Positions 40,101-48,000 of a stretch of 64,000 nt of DNA are shown piece after piece. Location: contig JAZQUV010000004.1 of NCBI GenBank assembly GCA_045631465.1, positions 25,420-89,419 on the forward strand, given 5' to 3'. The position numbers and the translations under genes were made by a program. The stretch's first letter is position 1, and every line of letters begins with the position of its first letter. Under the pieces are notes generated by a model that worked only from the letters and a program-made list of their open reading frames with translations, ran no database searches and was not told where the DNA came from. Source of the DNA: Aphodosoma sp045631465 (GTDB taxonomy: Bacteria; Bacteroidota; Bacteroidia; Bacteroidales; Paludibacteraceae).

Positions 40101-40504
40101 GAATCTCCTTCACATTTCCACGTAAAACTCAAATCATATGTGCCTTTTGGCAATGCTATCTCTTTGTAAGCAACATTATAGACTGCTTTGTTCGTATACG
40201 ACAATGTTTTGCCACCATCGGCACTGATAATCAAAGCACTATCGCCCATAAACGACTCCACATCCGACACATACCACTTATTTTCGGCAGTTGCACCATT
40301 CACACCAGTATTCAACTTCCAACCGCTATTCATCGCACCATCTTCCAACCCATCGAAATATGGCAATGCCACATATGTCATTTGTGCATTAACATCAACT
40401 AATCCACTAACACTCAACAACAAAACAATGCACATCGTCAACAAACTATGCGCACAACAACCCAATAATCTTAATCCATTTTGTTTAATAAGATTGTTTT
40501 TCAT
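37196..40504 (-). CDS. T9SS cargo protein, paralogue of the 1091-aa neighbour (1102 aa)
   Basis: Same plan as the downstream gene. The N-terminal export signal is long (hydrophobic stretch LLTMCIVLLLSVSGLV, then VNA before Gln). A jelly-roll domain follows (about 45-225: LPYFDGLED ... VVIDNIQIAKA), then an FN3 domain (about 233-315). The shared middle (VPEGEVVSVRLGNW) is at about 390-540. There is a PKD-like region and two CDS repeats (TICEG...GCDS and YICGG...ECDT). The Ig-like NYQWYENGQPIEGE and a sorting domain end in GVYVLDIEQGGKRLLQKIVIK (split over the last about 22 residues). It is first in the leftward set, with a good promoter at 40562-40592. Tandem duplication with divergence explains the pair. 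Confidence 0.85.
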   Translation of the reverse strand: MKNNLIKQNGLRLLGCCAHSLLTMCIVLLLSVSGLVDVNAQMTYVALPYFDGLEDGAMNSGWKLNTGVNGATAENKWYVSDVESFMGDSALIISADGGKTLSYTNKAVYNVAYKEIALPKGTYDLSFTWKCEGDSDKDGLYVCWVSGNTNTNSSVAKPTWLTNGMVKGIPFLNASKEWTTTTGQITQQSSTKAGKLVFVWTNDASEISLPSVVIDNIQIAKAEEQGGCGKPENVTVSALSSNITVKWEGGATGYELMYKKYGDEEVHMVKGINQTSHTLKDMEEGVYDVFVRSCCPDDTSIWVVKNNVLAYDPTAHCIDFINWDNPGTTFQTGKHTSGGRFDADGKFIPNVSATSTRYGVVDYGYKSELSRHTKHYIPGEMDPNTGNELPTVPEGEVVSVRLGNWNIGGEWESVTYTHQIDSGSNMILTLKYAVVIEDPGHQPRSDQPVFMLELLDEYNNPLDATGCGDANFVADTKTLLNSPDADGTWHIINASTPILWKEWTTVGINVGQYAKHGPLKFKVRLTTYDCAIAGHYGYAYFTLSCSEAKIEGLSCGENAGKNILAPSGFNYRWYRVRGDSTVCTTQNLQGIAKNDTSLYRCKVMFAQDSTCYFELDAELLPRFPKAQFSPRWTPRNCNENCMMFQNTSHVTTARGATGEKCEMYEWKIKKGDNFELIQTGDSLEYRFPNEGGQYEMMLSAAISGGECWDDTIVVVNVPRLGAVVDTIKETICEGKSLKVEGRKYTQEGVYRVYRGTTFGGCDSTVYLDLTVVPKQRDTLEAYICGGSCYNLNGQEFCKSGKYRTVYKADAASDCECDTVVTLLLSVANVKLPKSVDLCSGDDLYIEYEVVDGDFTSYEIQFSDSAKSFGFKDVKERELTETKGRLVVSPSDLTDSKAAINPVRPGRYEMNVIFYYKNSRGETESCVQTVELNVMYAAETIAQKFDNLLVLLDADNNGGYSFSNYQWYENGQPIEGEITTYLYLDENGLQPGVEYAVGLVREGETEMIMTCMFRMKGDPTPIEEVSGETIGLASNVVGVGERVIVLFDGAECVVRCWTSTGILLGSETLTTAGELSITPQQQGVYVLDIEQGGKRLLQKIVIK

Positions 40505-40561
40505 AAGTATAGAGAATAGATTTTATTTTGTTTTGTAAAAAATACATAATTTTTCAGCTGG

Positions 40562-40592
40562 CAAATTTAATGAAAATAATTGATACTCACAA
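40562..40592 (-). promoter_or_regulatory. Promoter of the leftward T9SS-cargo/OmpA operon
   Basis: On the minus strand, TTG (40590-40592), 20 bases, then TAAATTTG (40562-40569), 58 bases before the ATG. Spacing and sequence fit the Bacteroidetes consensus. Confidence 0.65.
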
Positions 40593-40684
40593 TAATTTAG
40601 ACAACAAAATATCATTTCTGCTATTTTTTCTTCTTTTTATGCCCCATTTTTTCAAAATCAACATCATAATACTATTTTTTTTTG

Positions 40685-40692
40685 TAACTTTG
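40685..40692 (+). promoter_or_regulatory. Promoter -7 element for the M23 peptidase gene
   Basis: TAACTTTG, 37 bases before the ATG, in a T-rich context. No clear -33. Confidence 0.6.
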
Positions 40693-40729
40693 CAAAATCT
40701 TTTTTCTTTTTCAAAAAAAACTACTTGTT

Positions 40730-41629
40730 ATGAACAAAAAACTATTTTTCTCTATCATTTTCACCATCTTATCTTTTACCACTTTCGCCAACACCAATAG
40801 CGAAGACGTCAAACACAATTCCGATTACGACTACTCGTATATCGTCGATTTTTTCAAGTCGTACACCTCTGGGCAAGCAGACGAAACTATTGAAATCGAA
40901 TCGAACAACGACGACTTTTATGCCCAATTTGCTCTCGATGGCGAGAGTTCGACATTGGTAAACCCCTACAAAGTATCGCTCGATTCGCTTCCCGATTCGG
41001 TCTATATCGCTTGTGCCGACTATTGCTATCCTACCCAAAGTCAACGCATCACTTCGCGCTTTGGCATCCGTGGGTCGCGTTTTCATAGTGGCATCGACGT
41101 AGGCGTGCAGTATGGCGACACTATCCGTTCACCATTCTCGGGCACAGTGCGTTATGTGGCATACCAACGTGGTGGTTATGGTCGCTACCTCATCATCCGC
41201 CACGACAATGGACTCGAGTCGGTGATGGCTCACTTCTCGCGCACTTTGGTCAATACTGGCGATACTATCGCTGCTGGCACACCTGTGGGTCTTGGTGGCA
41301 GCACTGGTCGCTCTACAGGTCCACATCTTCACCTCGAATTTCGCTTTCTCGGCAATGCATTCAATCCCGAGAAATTGATTGATTTCAACACTACTAACGT
41401 AAAAACCAATAGCGAAAACGACCTATATCTGCTCACTTTGGCCGACACCTATTCTCATCGACCACAACTCGAAGAGATGAAACGTGCGGCATATCATCGT
41501 GTCCGCTCAGGCGAAACCCTCTCACACATAGCCCGTCGCTACGGCACCACCGTCAGCCGCCTCTGCGCCCTCAACCGAATCAAACAAACCTCAATCCTCC
41601 AAATCGGACAACGCATACGCTACCGCTAA
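40730..41629 (+). CDS. M23-family metallopeptidase with C-terminal LysM domain
   Basis: 299-residue exported zinc endopeptidase acting on peptidoglycan cross-links. The signal peptide covers residues 1-20 (ends TTFA). The LytM/M23 domain is at about 100-220: the zinc ligands His119 and Asp123 sit in FHSGIDVG, His168 in VMAHFS and His199/His201 in GPHLHLEF, so the active site is complete. A LysM peptidoglycan-binding domain fills residues about 255-299 (YHRVRSGETLSHIARRYG). It may act in cell division or envelope remodelling. It starts a rightward stretch with the first S23 gene and lpdA; no hairpin terminator with a T-tract separates them. Confidence 0.95.
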   Translation: MNKKLFFSIIFTILSFTTFANTNSEDVKHNSDYDYSYIVDFFKSYTSGQADETIEIESNNDDFYAQFALDGESSTLVNPYKVSLDSLPDSVYIACADYCYPTQSQRITSRFGIRGSRFHSGIDVGVQYGDTIRSPFSGTVRYVAYQRGGYGRYLIIRHDNGLESVMAHFSRTLVNTGDTIAAGTPVGLGGSTGRSTGPHLHLEFRFLGNAFNPEKLIDFNTTNVKTNSENDLYLLTLADTYSHRPQLEEMKRAAYHRVRSGETLSHIARRYGTTVSRLCALNRIKQTSILQIGQRIRYR

Positions 41630-41631
41630 GG

Positions 41632-41659
41632 AATTGAGAATTGAGAATTGAGAATTGAG
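41632..41659. repeat. Heptamer array (AATTGAG)x4
   Basis: Four perfect 7-bp units starting 3 bases after the peptidase stop. The same heptamer in inverted form (CTCAATT) makes a longer array at 42206-42289, so the two bracket the S23 gene. Confidence 0.95.
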
Positions 41660-41713
41660 AACCGAAGGTCTTTGAGCCTTTAGGTGAAAAAATTGAGAAT
41701 GGGTTAGCCTTTG
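41660..41713. repeat. Dispersed hairpin repeat, copy 1
   Basis: The 22 bases 41660-41681 (core CCGAAGG-TCTTTGAG-CCTTT) are identical to 55271-55292. A second small palindrome TAGCC-TTT-GGCTA is at 41705-41717. In both copies the hairpin lies between 7-bp arrays. Confidence 0.75.
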
Positions 41714-41746
41714 GCTATAAAATTGGAACATGCAAAATAAAAATAT

Positions 41747-42109
41747 ATGAAACCAAATATTATTGCCGATAAAAGCAAACATTTTGCGCTAAGAATCATA
41801 AGACTGCATTATTTCTTACTTGAGGAGAAAAAAGAGTATGTAATGTCTCGACAAATCTTAAAAAGTGGAACAAGTATAGGAGCCAACATTAGAGAAAGTA
41901 AAAATGCTCAAAGCAATTTAGACTTCATAAACAAACTTTCTATCGCGCTAAAAGAAGCTGACGAAACAGCTTATTGGCTCGAACTCTTATCAGAAAGTTC
42001 TATAATTGATAAAAAACAATTTGATTCATTATACGCTGATTTAGATGAAATCATATCTCTATTAATTTCAATTATAAAAACAACAAAAAATAATATTAAC
42101 AAGAATTGA
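41747..42109 (+). CDS. Four-helix bundle protein, S23 (23S rRNA intervening sequence) family
   Basis: 120 residues, fully helical in appearance. The central signature ILKSGTSIGANIRESKNAQ, then FINKLSIALKEADETAYWL, is typical of the S23/IVP family, known from intervening sequences in 23S rRNA genes and related in fold to the Avd accessory protein of diversity-generating retroelements. These proteins are basic or amphipathic bundles thought to bind RNA or DNA; no catalytic residues are visible. Here it is not in rRNA but between two inverted heptamer arrays (41632-41659 and 42206-42289). That flanking suggests a small cassette. No promoter motif of its own was found; it may be read from the peptidase gene. 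Confidence 0.93.
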   Translation: MKPNIIADKSKHFALRIIRLHYFLLEEKKEYVMSRQILKSGTSIGANIRESKNAQSNLDFINKLSIALKEADETAYWLELLSESSIIDKKQFDSLYADLDEIISLLISIIKTTKNNINKN

Positions 42110-42205
42110 ACGTTAAGTATGGTAAACGCGAATTGAATAAAATTGACTGAAAATACAATTAAGTGAATACAATTGAGTAAATATAATTGAGTGAATATAA
42201 CAACT

Positions 42206-42289
42206 CTCAATTCTCAATTCCCAATTCCCCATTCTCAATTCTCAATTCTCAATTCTCAATTCTCAATTCTCAATTCTCAATTCTCAATT
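42206..42289. repeat. Heptamer array (CTCAATT)x12 ending 4 bases before the lpdA start codon
   Basis: Twelve 7-bp units, ten exact and two variant (CCCAATT, CCCCATT). The array is followed by CAAA and then the lpdA ATG. Less regular ACAATT/GAGTGAATA sequence leads into it from about 42150. Its orientation is inverted relative to the array before the S23 gene. Confidence 0.95.
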
Positions 42290-42293
42290 CAAA

Positions 42294-43631
42294 ATGTTTA
42301 ATTTAGCCGTATTAGGTGGTGGCCCTGCTGGCTACACCGCAGCCGAACGCGCTGCACAAGCCGGACTCAATGTAGTCCTTTTCGAGAAAAACGCCCTCGG
42401 TGGCACTTGTCTCAACGTTGGTTGTATCCCAACCAAAACTCTCCTCTACTCGTCTAAACTCTACTACAATGCTGTCAACGGCAGCAAGTATGGCATCAAA
42501 GCAGAGGGTGTACAGTTCGAATACGACAAAATCGTAGCTCGCAAAAACAAAGTGGTGCGTAAACTCATCGCTGGTATCAAAGCCAAAATGACTAACAACA
42601 ACGTCACTGTCATCAATGGCGAAGCTACAGTAGTCGAAAACACCAACGGCGTTGTGACAATCGCTTGTGGCGACGAACAATATCAAGCCGAAAAACTCCT
42701 CATCTGCACTGGTTCACAGGTGGCTATCCCACCAATACCAGGCGTAGATACAGCCGAATATTGGACCTCTACCGAAGCCCTCGAAACTAAAGAAGTACCA
42801 GAATCACTCGTAGTTATCGGCGGTGGCGTTATCGGTATCGAATTCGCTGGATTGTTTGCTACATTTGGCACTAAAGTCACTGTCATCGAAATGGCACCAG
42901 AAATCCTCCCTGGCATCGACACCGAAATCTCATCTATGCTCCGTGCCGAATTGGCCAAAAAAGGTGTTGAATTCCACCTCTCATCTAAAGTGCTCCACGT
43001 AGCAACTGGTTGCGTAACATATTCTGATGCTGAAGGCGAACACAAAGCCGAAGCCACTAACGTGCTTCTCTGCGTAGGCCGCAAACCAAACCTCGCTGGC
43101 ACACAAGCCCTCGGTCTCGAACCATTCCGCAACGGCATCAAAGTCGACGAACACATGCGCACATCTGCCTCTAACGTATGGGCAGCAGGCGACGTCTCAG
43201 CCTTCTCGCTCCTCGCTCACACCGCAGTGCGCGAAGCCGAAGTAGCAGTCAACGACATCGCAGGCATCGACGACACTATGCACTATCGCGCAATCCCTGG
43301 CGTAATCTACACATCGCCTGAAGTAGCAGGTTGTGGTGCAACCGAAGACGCCCTCAAAGCCGAAGGCCGCGAGTATCACGTACACAAACTCGCCATGACC
43401 TATTCAGGACGTTTCGTTGCCGAAAACGAAGGTGGCAACGGTATCTGCAAAATCATCACCGATGCCGAAAACCACGTCATTGGCGCCCACCTCATCGGCA
43501 ATCCAGCATCAGAGTTAATCTCAACAGCATGCGTAGCCATCGAAGCCGGCATGACCGTCGACCAACTCAAAAAAGTGGTATTCCCTCACCCAACCGTAGC
43601 TGAGATATTCAAAGAGACAATTTGCGAATAA
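42294..43631 (+). CDS. lpdA: Dihydrolipoyl dehydrogenase
   Basis: 445-residue cytoplasmic FAD flavoprotein, the E3 component that reoxidises dihydrolipoamide with NAD+ in 2-oxoacid dehydrogenase or glycine cleavage complexes. The FAD-binding GGGPAG is at 8-13. The redox disulfide Cys39-Cys44 sits in GGTCLNVGCIPTK. The NAD-binding GGGVIGIEFA is near 178-187, and the C-terminal catalytic pair His432/Glu437 is in PHPTVAE. No E1, E2 or gcv genes are adjacent, so the partner complex is unknown. The start codon has no Shine-Dalgarno: a 12-unit heptamer array comes to within 4 bases of it. It ends at a strong hairpin. Confidence 0.96.
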   Translation: MFNLAVLGGGPAGYTAAERAAQAGLNVVLFEKNALGGTCLNVGCIPTKTLLYSSKLYYNAVNGSKYGIKAEGVQFEYDKIVARKNKVVRKLIAGIKAKMTNNNVTVINGEATVVENTNGVVTIACGDEQYQAEKLLICTGSQVAIPPIPGVDTAEYWTSTEALETKEVPESLVVIGGGVIGIEFAGLFATFGTKVTVIEMAPEILPGIDTEISSMLRAELAKKGVEFHLSSKVLHVATGCVTYSDAEGEHKAEATNVLLCVGRKPNLAGTQALGLEPFRNGIKVDEHMRTSASNVWAAGDVSAFSLLAHTAVREAEVAVNDIAGIDDTMHYRAIPGVIYTSPEVAGCGATEDALKAEGREYHVHKLAMTYSGRFVAENEGGNGICKIITDAENHVIGAHLIGNPASELISTACVAIEAGMTVDQLKKVVFPHPTVAEIFKETICE

Positions 43632-43656
43632 GCGAAAATTTATTGATAATCATCAC

Positions 43657-43699
43657 AAAAAATCTTCATTTTGCTATTGCAAAGTGAAGATTTTTTTTT
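43657..43699. terminator. Rho-independent terminator after lpdA
   Basis: An A-tract and TCTTCATTTTGC pair with GCAAAGTGAAGA (one G-U) and nine Ts across a four-base loop. The outer arms match the tpiA terminator at 11536-11576. Confidence 0.92.
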
Positions 43700-43763
43700 G
43701 CTCCTACAGTCAGAAAAATATGATTCCGACTAAGAAGACAAATAACTAATCATTGCTGTATAC

Positions 43764-43816
43764 TATATTTATAGTATGTTTATAGTATATTTATCCTATA
43801 TTTATAGTATATTTAT
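43764..43816. repeat. AT-rich 11-bp tandem array (copy B, inverted)
   Basis: Exact reverse complement of 17806-17858 over 53 bp. On the reverse strand it continues for about one more 11-bp unit than copy A. Confidence 0.93.
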
Positions 43817-43896
43817 AGTATGTTAAGAATAGGGAGAGATTGGGGTTCTTCGTTAATTTAGTTGAAAAGTTGTTGTTTGTTTTATTTTGGAACCCC

Positions 43897-44101
43897 CTCC
43901 CCCTATAAACAGGGGGAGAGTTGATAAGGAATGAGGAGTGAACCCCTCCGTCCTTTGGACACCTCCCCTATAAACAGGGGAGGAGTTATGCCCCTCGCCC
44001 GTTGGTATTACCTTCGGCGACCTCCTTATCGCTTGGCATATCCCAAGCAAGTTTGGATCTACATTCACTTCTACGTCGGCTCCCCATATGAACAGGGGGA
44101 G
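43897..44101. repeat. REP-like palindrome cluster (three copies)
   Basis: Copies at 43897-43918 and 43962-43983 have the form CCCCT-ATAAAC-AGGGG with one or two more paired bases each side. The third, 44080-44101, is a variant (CCCCATATGAACAGGGG). A short CCTCCGTCC-TTT-GGAC hairpin precedes the second copy. Confidence 0.85.
44011..44040. repeat. 30-bp dispersed repeat, copy 1
   Basis: Identical over 30 bp to 63408-63437, in the same orientation (starts CCTTCGGCGACC, ends CGCTTGGCATA). Confidence 0.9.
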
Positions 44102-44272
44102 TCCGCGAAGCGGGAGGAGGTTAAAAACGATAATAAACAACTTTTCAACTAAATTGTAGGAGAGTTGGGGGATATAATGCCAATATAAATTAAACACAAC
44201 CATTCAGTCATAAAATACGACCATTCAGTCATCTCCCCATAAATAATGTATGCGCACCCGCGAGATTTTTCG

Positions 44273-44280
44273 TAACTTTG
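44273..44280 (+). promoter_or_regulatory. Promoter -7 element for the second S23-type gene
   Basis: TAACTTTG, 78 bases upstream of ATG 44358. The predicted start near 44287 excludes an upstream in-frame ATG at 44250 and puts the 9-bp array (44304-44330) in the 5' leader. Confidence 0.65.
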
Positions 44281-44303
44281 CAAGTCATTTTGGCGTCTTG
44301 TCA

Positions 44304-44330
44304 TCCGAAAAGTCCGAAAAGTCCGAAAAG
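44304..44330. repeat. 9-bp array (TCCGAAAAG)x3 upstream of S23-type gene 2
   Basis: Three exact units in the predicted leader. The TCCGA core recurs in the array after the gene (44926-44987). Confidence 0.93.
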
Positions 44331-44357
44331 TCTAACCTAATAACAATAAACCCAACC

Positions 44358-44912
44358 ATGTCAGCACCATTTCTAAAACAGCGAGGAGGCTACCGAAAAC
44401 TCAAAGTCTATCGAGTTGCAGAAATAATCTACGACATAACCTACCATTTCACGGCACACTATTTGAATAAAGGCGACCGTACAATCGACCAAATGGTTCA
44501 GGCGGCACGGTCGGGCAAACAAAATATAGCCGAAGGCAGTGAGGCATCCACCACATCGCGCGAAACAGAAATAAAGCTCACCAATGTGGCAAAAGCCAGC
44601 CTCGAGGAGTTGTTAATTGACTATGAAGACTACCTGCGAGTGCGACAACTCGAGCAATGGACACCCCAACACCCACGCTACAACACAATGCGCCAGTATG
44701 CCAGCGGTGAAAAAATCAACGACGAATATGCAGTAGTAATCACCCGATTGAACGACGAAGAGATAGCCAACCTCTGCATAACCCTCATAAACCAAGCAAC
44801 CTACATGTTGCGCAACCTCATAGCTCGCCAACAAGAACAATTCATCACCGAAGGCGGCATCCGCGAGCAAATGACCAAAGCCCGCCTCGAATACAGAAAC
44901 AAAAACAAATAA
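44358..44912 (+). CDS. Four-helix bundle (S23-type) protein with suffix domain
   Basis: 184 residues. Residues about 10-95 carry the S23-type bundle: YRKLKVYRVAEIIYDITYHF, then TIDQMVQAARSGKQNIAEGS and a helix with KLTNVAKASLEELLIDYEDYL (about residues 70-95). A C-terminal extension (about 96-184) matches what is annotated elsewhere as the four-helix-bundle suffix domain; it begins VRQLEQWTPQHPRYN. Likely nucleic-acid binding by family; no enzyme motif. The start at 44358 is preferred because the promoter motif at 44273-44280 lies downstream of the longer start. It is flanked by TCCGA-core arrays on both sides and followed by a giant cargo gene with no visible promoter of its own, so it may lead that operon. 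Confidence 0.9.
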   Translation: MSAPFLKQRGGYRKLKVYRVAEIIYDITYHFTAHYLNKGDRTIDQMVQAARSGKQNIAEGSEASTTSRETEIKLTNVAKASLEELLIDYEDYLRVRQLEQWTPQHPRYNTMRQYASGEKINDEYAVVITRLNDEEIANLCITLINQATYMLRNLIARQQEQFITEGGIREQMTKARLEYRNKNK

Positions 44913-44925
44913 AAAACAAAAAAAT

Positions 44926-44987
44926 CGTCCGACCACGTCCGAAAGCATCCGACACCGTCCGACAACTCCGAATCGTCCGACCAGTCC
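44926..44987. repeat. About six ~10-bp units (CGTCCGACNN) downstream of S23-type gene 2
   Basis: Units start at 44926, 44936, 44946, 44956, 44966 and 44974, each with a TCCGA core and one shortened to 8 bases. It ends 28 bases before the next ATG. Confidence 0.9.
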
Positions 44988-45015
44988 CCAAAAAACAAAA
45001 AAACAACCCAACAAT

Positions 45016-48000
45016 ATGAAACAATCCAATCTACTCTCAATCCTAATATTATTCTTCTCACTCCTCAGCGTGCAAAGTGTTGTGGGAGAACATTACTCAT
45101 ACGAATATAATGGACCACATGATCTAGTAAAAGGTTTACCTGGTTCTGAAAAGAAATCAAATTTAGACATTTACCTAGAATATCCTAGTGATCAACTTTA
45201 TTTCGAAGGATATCTTAGTGAAAGTGTTACTACATCTCACAAAATTGTTGTTTTAGGAGAAGATTATGAACTAAACACAGATAGACCAAAAGGGGTTTTT
45301 GGAATTGAAAAAGCTGGCAACGATCCAACTTCCGAAGATGCAATAAAAGAATATATTGACTTAGATAAGTCAACAAAAAATATAACTTTTTCTTATTATC
45401 GAGATGGAGCCGGCAATAAGACTATCAGTATTCGCAACATCAAAGTCCGCATGGCTCCCCACATCCTCCTAAAAGAAATAACTGGAGACGGGAACGTTAC
45501 TTGGGACTATAATAATACTAAAGCCACTGCAACATCAACAAAATCAGTAAAAATTGATTTTGGTTCAATGAGAAATAACGCAGGAACAAAAACTGCAAAA
45601 ATCAAAATCAAATCTGGTTTAGCATCTAGCAGTTGGTCTACTACTTTGTCGGATTCTCCAGAAGGATTTTCTTTTACTGGTGGTGTTTCTTCTTTTGACG
45701 ATAAATTTATTACCATAGGAAATCAAAAAGACATCACTGTAACTTTCAATCCACAAGAAGCTGGAGTTACAACCACTACTAAAAATATCTCCAAAACCAT
45801 CACAATATCTGGTGCAGGCACTGGCAACGACGTAGTTATCACCCTCACTGCTACAGTCAATCCACCACAAACACAAACCATCACTTGGAATCAATCAGAA
45901 TTCGACCAAATATTGCGCATTGGCGATGTCATCACTCTTAATGCTACCGCTTCGTCTAACTTAGGTGTAACTTACACTTCAAGCAACACGTCTGTTGCCA
46001 CAATCAGTGGCAAACAACTCACTATCGTTGACGCAGACGAAGTTACAATCACAGCAAAACAAATTGGTAATGACAATTATCAAGCAGCACCCAATGTAGC
46101 AAAAAAAATAACGACTTATCAGTATAATGTTTCTGGTCAAAAAGCTACAGAAGTAGCCTATAAATATGTCAAACTCGCATGGGATGCTATAGATGGTGCC
46201 GACTCATATAGCATCTATGAAGGCGATAATCTCATAGGAACAACTGCAGAGAAAAATTACACAATAACAGGTGTAACGTACGGAGAATCGCACACATACA
46301 CAATAAAAACAAACGATGAAGGTTCGTATACAAAACAATCATCAGGCTCAAATATAATAGTAAATATCCCAACATATCCATCGGTACAAAATGTAGGCTT
46401 CCCAAACGTACAACCAAACCAAATTACAGTCAATTGGAATCCAGTAACAAATCTACCAGCCAATCACAAAGTTATACAATATCACATACACTTGTGGCAA
46501 CCATATACTAGCGAAACAGAAGGCACGTTCATTAAGGCAAAAACCACAACTGGAACTAGTTGTGATTTCACTGGACTAATCGACAACACACAATATACAG
46601 CCTACGTTGATGTAGAATACCAATATACCCTTAACGACGAAACAAAAAATGTTCACGAAAGTTTCTGGACACCTGCAACAATTACAACAGGATCACACAT
46701 TCCTAAAGAACCACATGACTCCGTAATAATATACAAGGGCGAATGGCATCGAGTGAGAGTAAATCACAAAGATGACATTACAGATAAAACATACACATTC
46801 CAACTAAATTATCCATGTGAAAATTTAAGATACTCAGGCTATCTTAACACTGGAGCATCAAATGAACACACAATAACAGTAACAGGATCTCCATCGAATA
46901 AAGAGTATGACAAAAAAGACCTACAAGATAAAGATGATAATTATATCTATACTTCGGAAGAAACAGATATTAATACAACAGATAAAACTTTAAATTTTAC
47001 CGGCAAAAGAGGTTTTAGTGCATATAAGGACATTTTTGTAAACAACATCTACGCAAAAATTGCTCCCCACATCAAATACAATATTCCTAATACAAATCAT
47101 TTAGGCAACGTTGAAATTGGTTCTACCAATAAATTAGATGTCGATTTCAAATCTTTCCTCACTAAAGGCAATTTAGTTGTTACTGTTGACAACACAGAAC
47201 ACTTCCTCATTGGTGGTACACTCGAAAACAAAACACTCGCTACCGGCTCTAATATATTAAAACTGGTCAGTGACAAAAGTGGTCAATATAAATTCAACGT
47301 CGTATTTGCACCAAAATCAATAGGTTCACACACAGCAACCATCACACTATACGACCAAGGCGACGAAAGCAACAAAGAAACATTCAAAATAACAGGCGAA
47401 TGTATCAAAAAAACACCAACAATCACTTGGATTGAAAACAAACAAATCATTTATGGCACAACCCTCGAAAATGCAGCCACATCAGATTGTGGCACTGCTA
47501 TAATATATACTTCTGATAACGAAGAGGTAATAAAGATAGAAAACAACAAACTCGTACCTGTAGGCATCGGTTTTGCAAATATCACCGCAACTACTGCTGG
47601 CAACGACACATATAAGTCTATATCTGCAACAGCTCAATTTGAAGTAACAAACAAAACTCTACAAGAAATTGTTTGGAAACAAGAATTCTACAAACTAAAA
47701 ATTGGAGGAACAAGCATACCTCTCGAAGCATACACAATCAATAGCGAAACAAAAGACCCTAATAATTTGCCTATCACATACTCTATTGAAAACACCAATG
47801 TGGTGAAAATCGAAGATGGAAAACTCGTAATCGTTGGTCTTGGTCAAACATCAATCACTGCAACACAAGCAGGTAACGATGAATATGCTGGCATTTCACG
47901 TACAATGATTGTCATTGTACGCGAAAACAAAACAGATTGTTCGAGCGAATATACTTTCATTGATCAAAATATATATAGCACAAGTTATAGTGACACCGAC

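Larger units (their letters stand above)
43700..44272. other. Gene-free region made of several repeat families
   Basis: No ORF is supported. It holds the inverted AT-rich array (43764-43816) and REP-like palindromes at 43897-43918, 43962-43983 and 44080-44101. Short heptamer-like GAATGAG/GAGTGAA units lie near 43930, a 30-bp exact repeat is at 44011-44040, and an imperfect copy of the GGCATA...CAAGCAAG-type element is at about 44036-44075. Confidence 0.8.

Noticed and set aside
41747..42109. Avd of a diversity-generating retroelement
   Set aside because: The fold family is related, but no reverse transcriptase or template/variable repeat pair is present in the window.
42206..42289. CRISPR array
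   Set aside because: Units are 7 bp with no spacers and no cas genes are nearby; it is a simple tandem repeat. The 22-bp repeats at 19210-19260 are also too short and spacer-free.
44250..44357. Longer start for the second S23-type gene, translating the 9-bp array as SEK repeats
   Set aside because: The promoter motif at 44273-44280 lies downstream of ATG 44250, so the mRNA would not include it.
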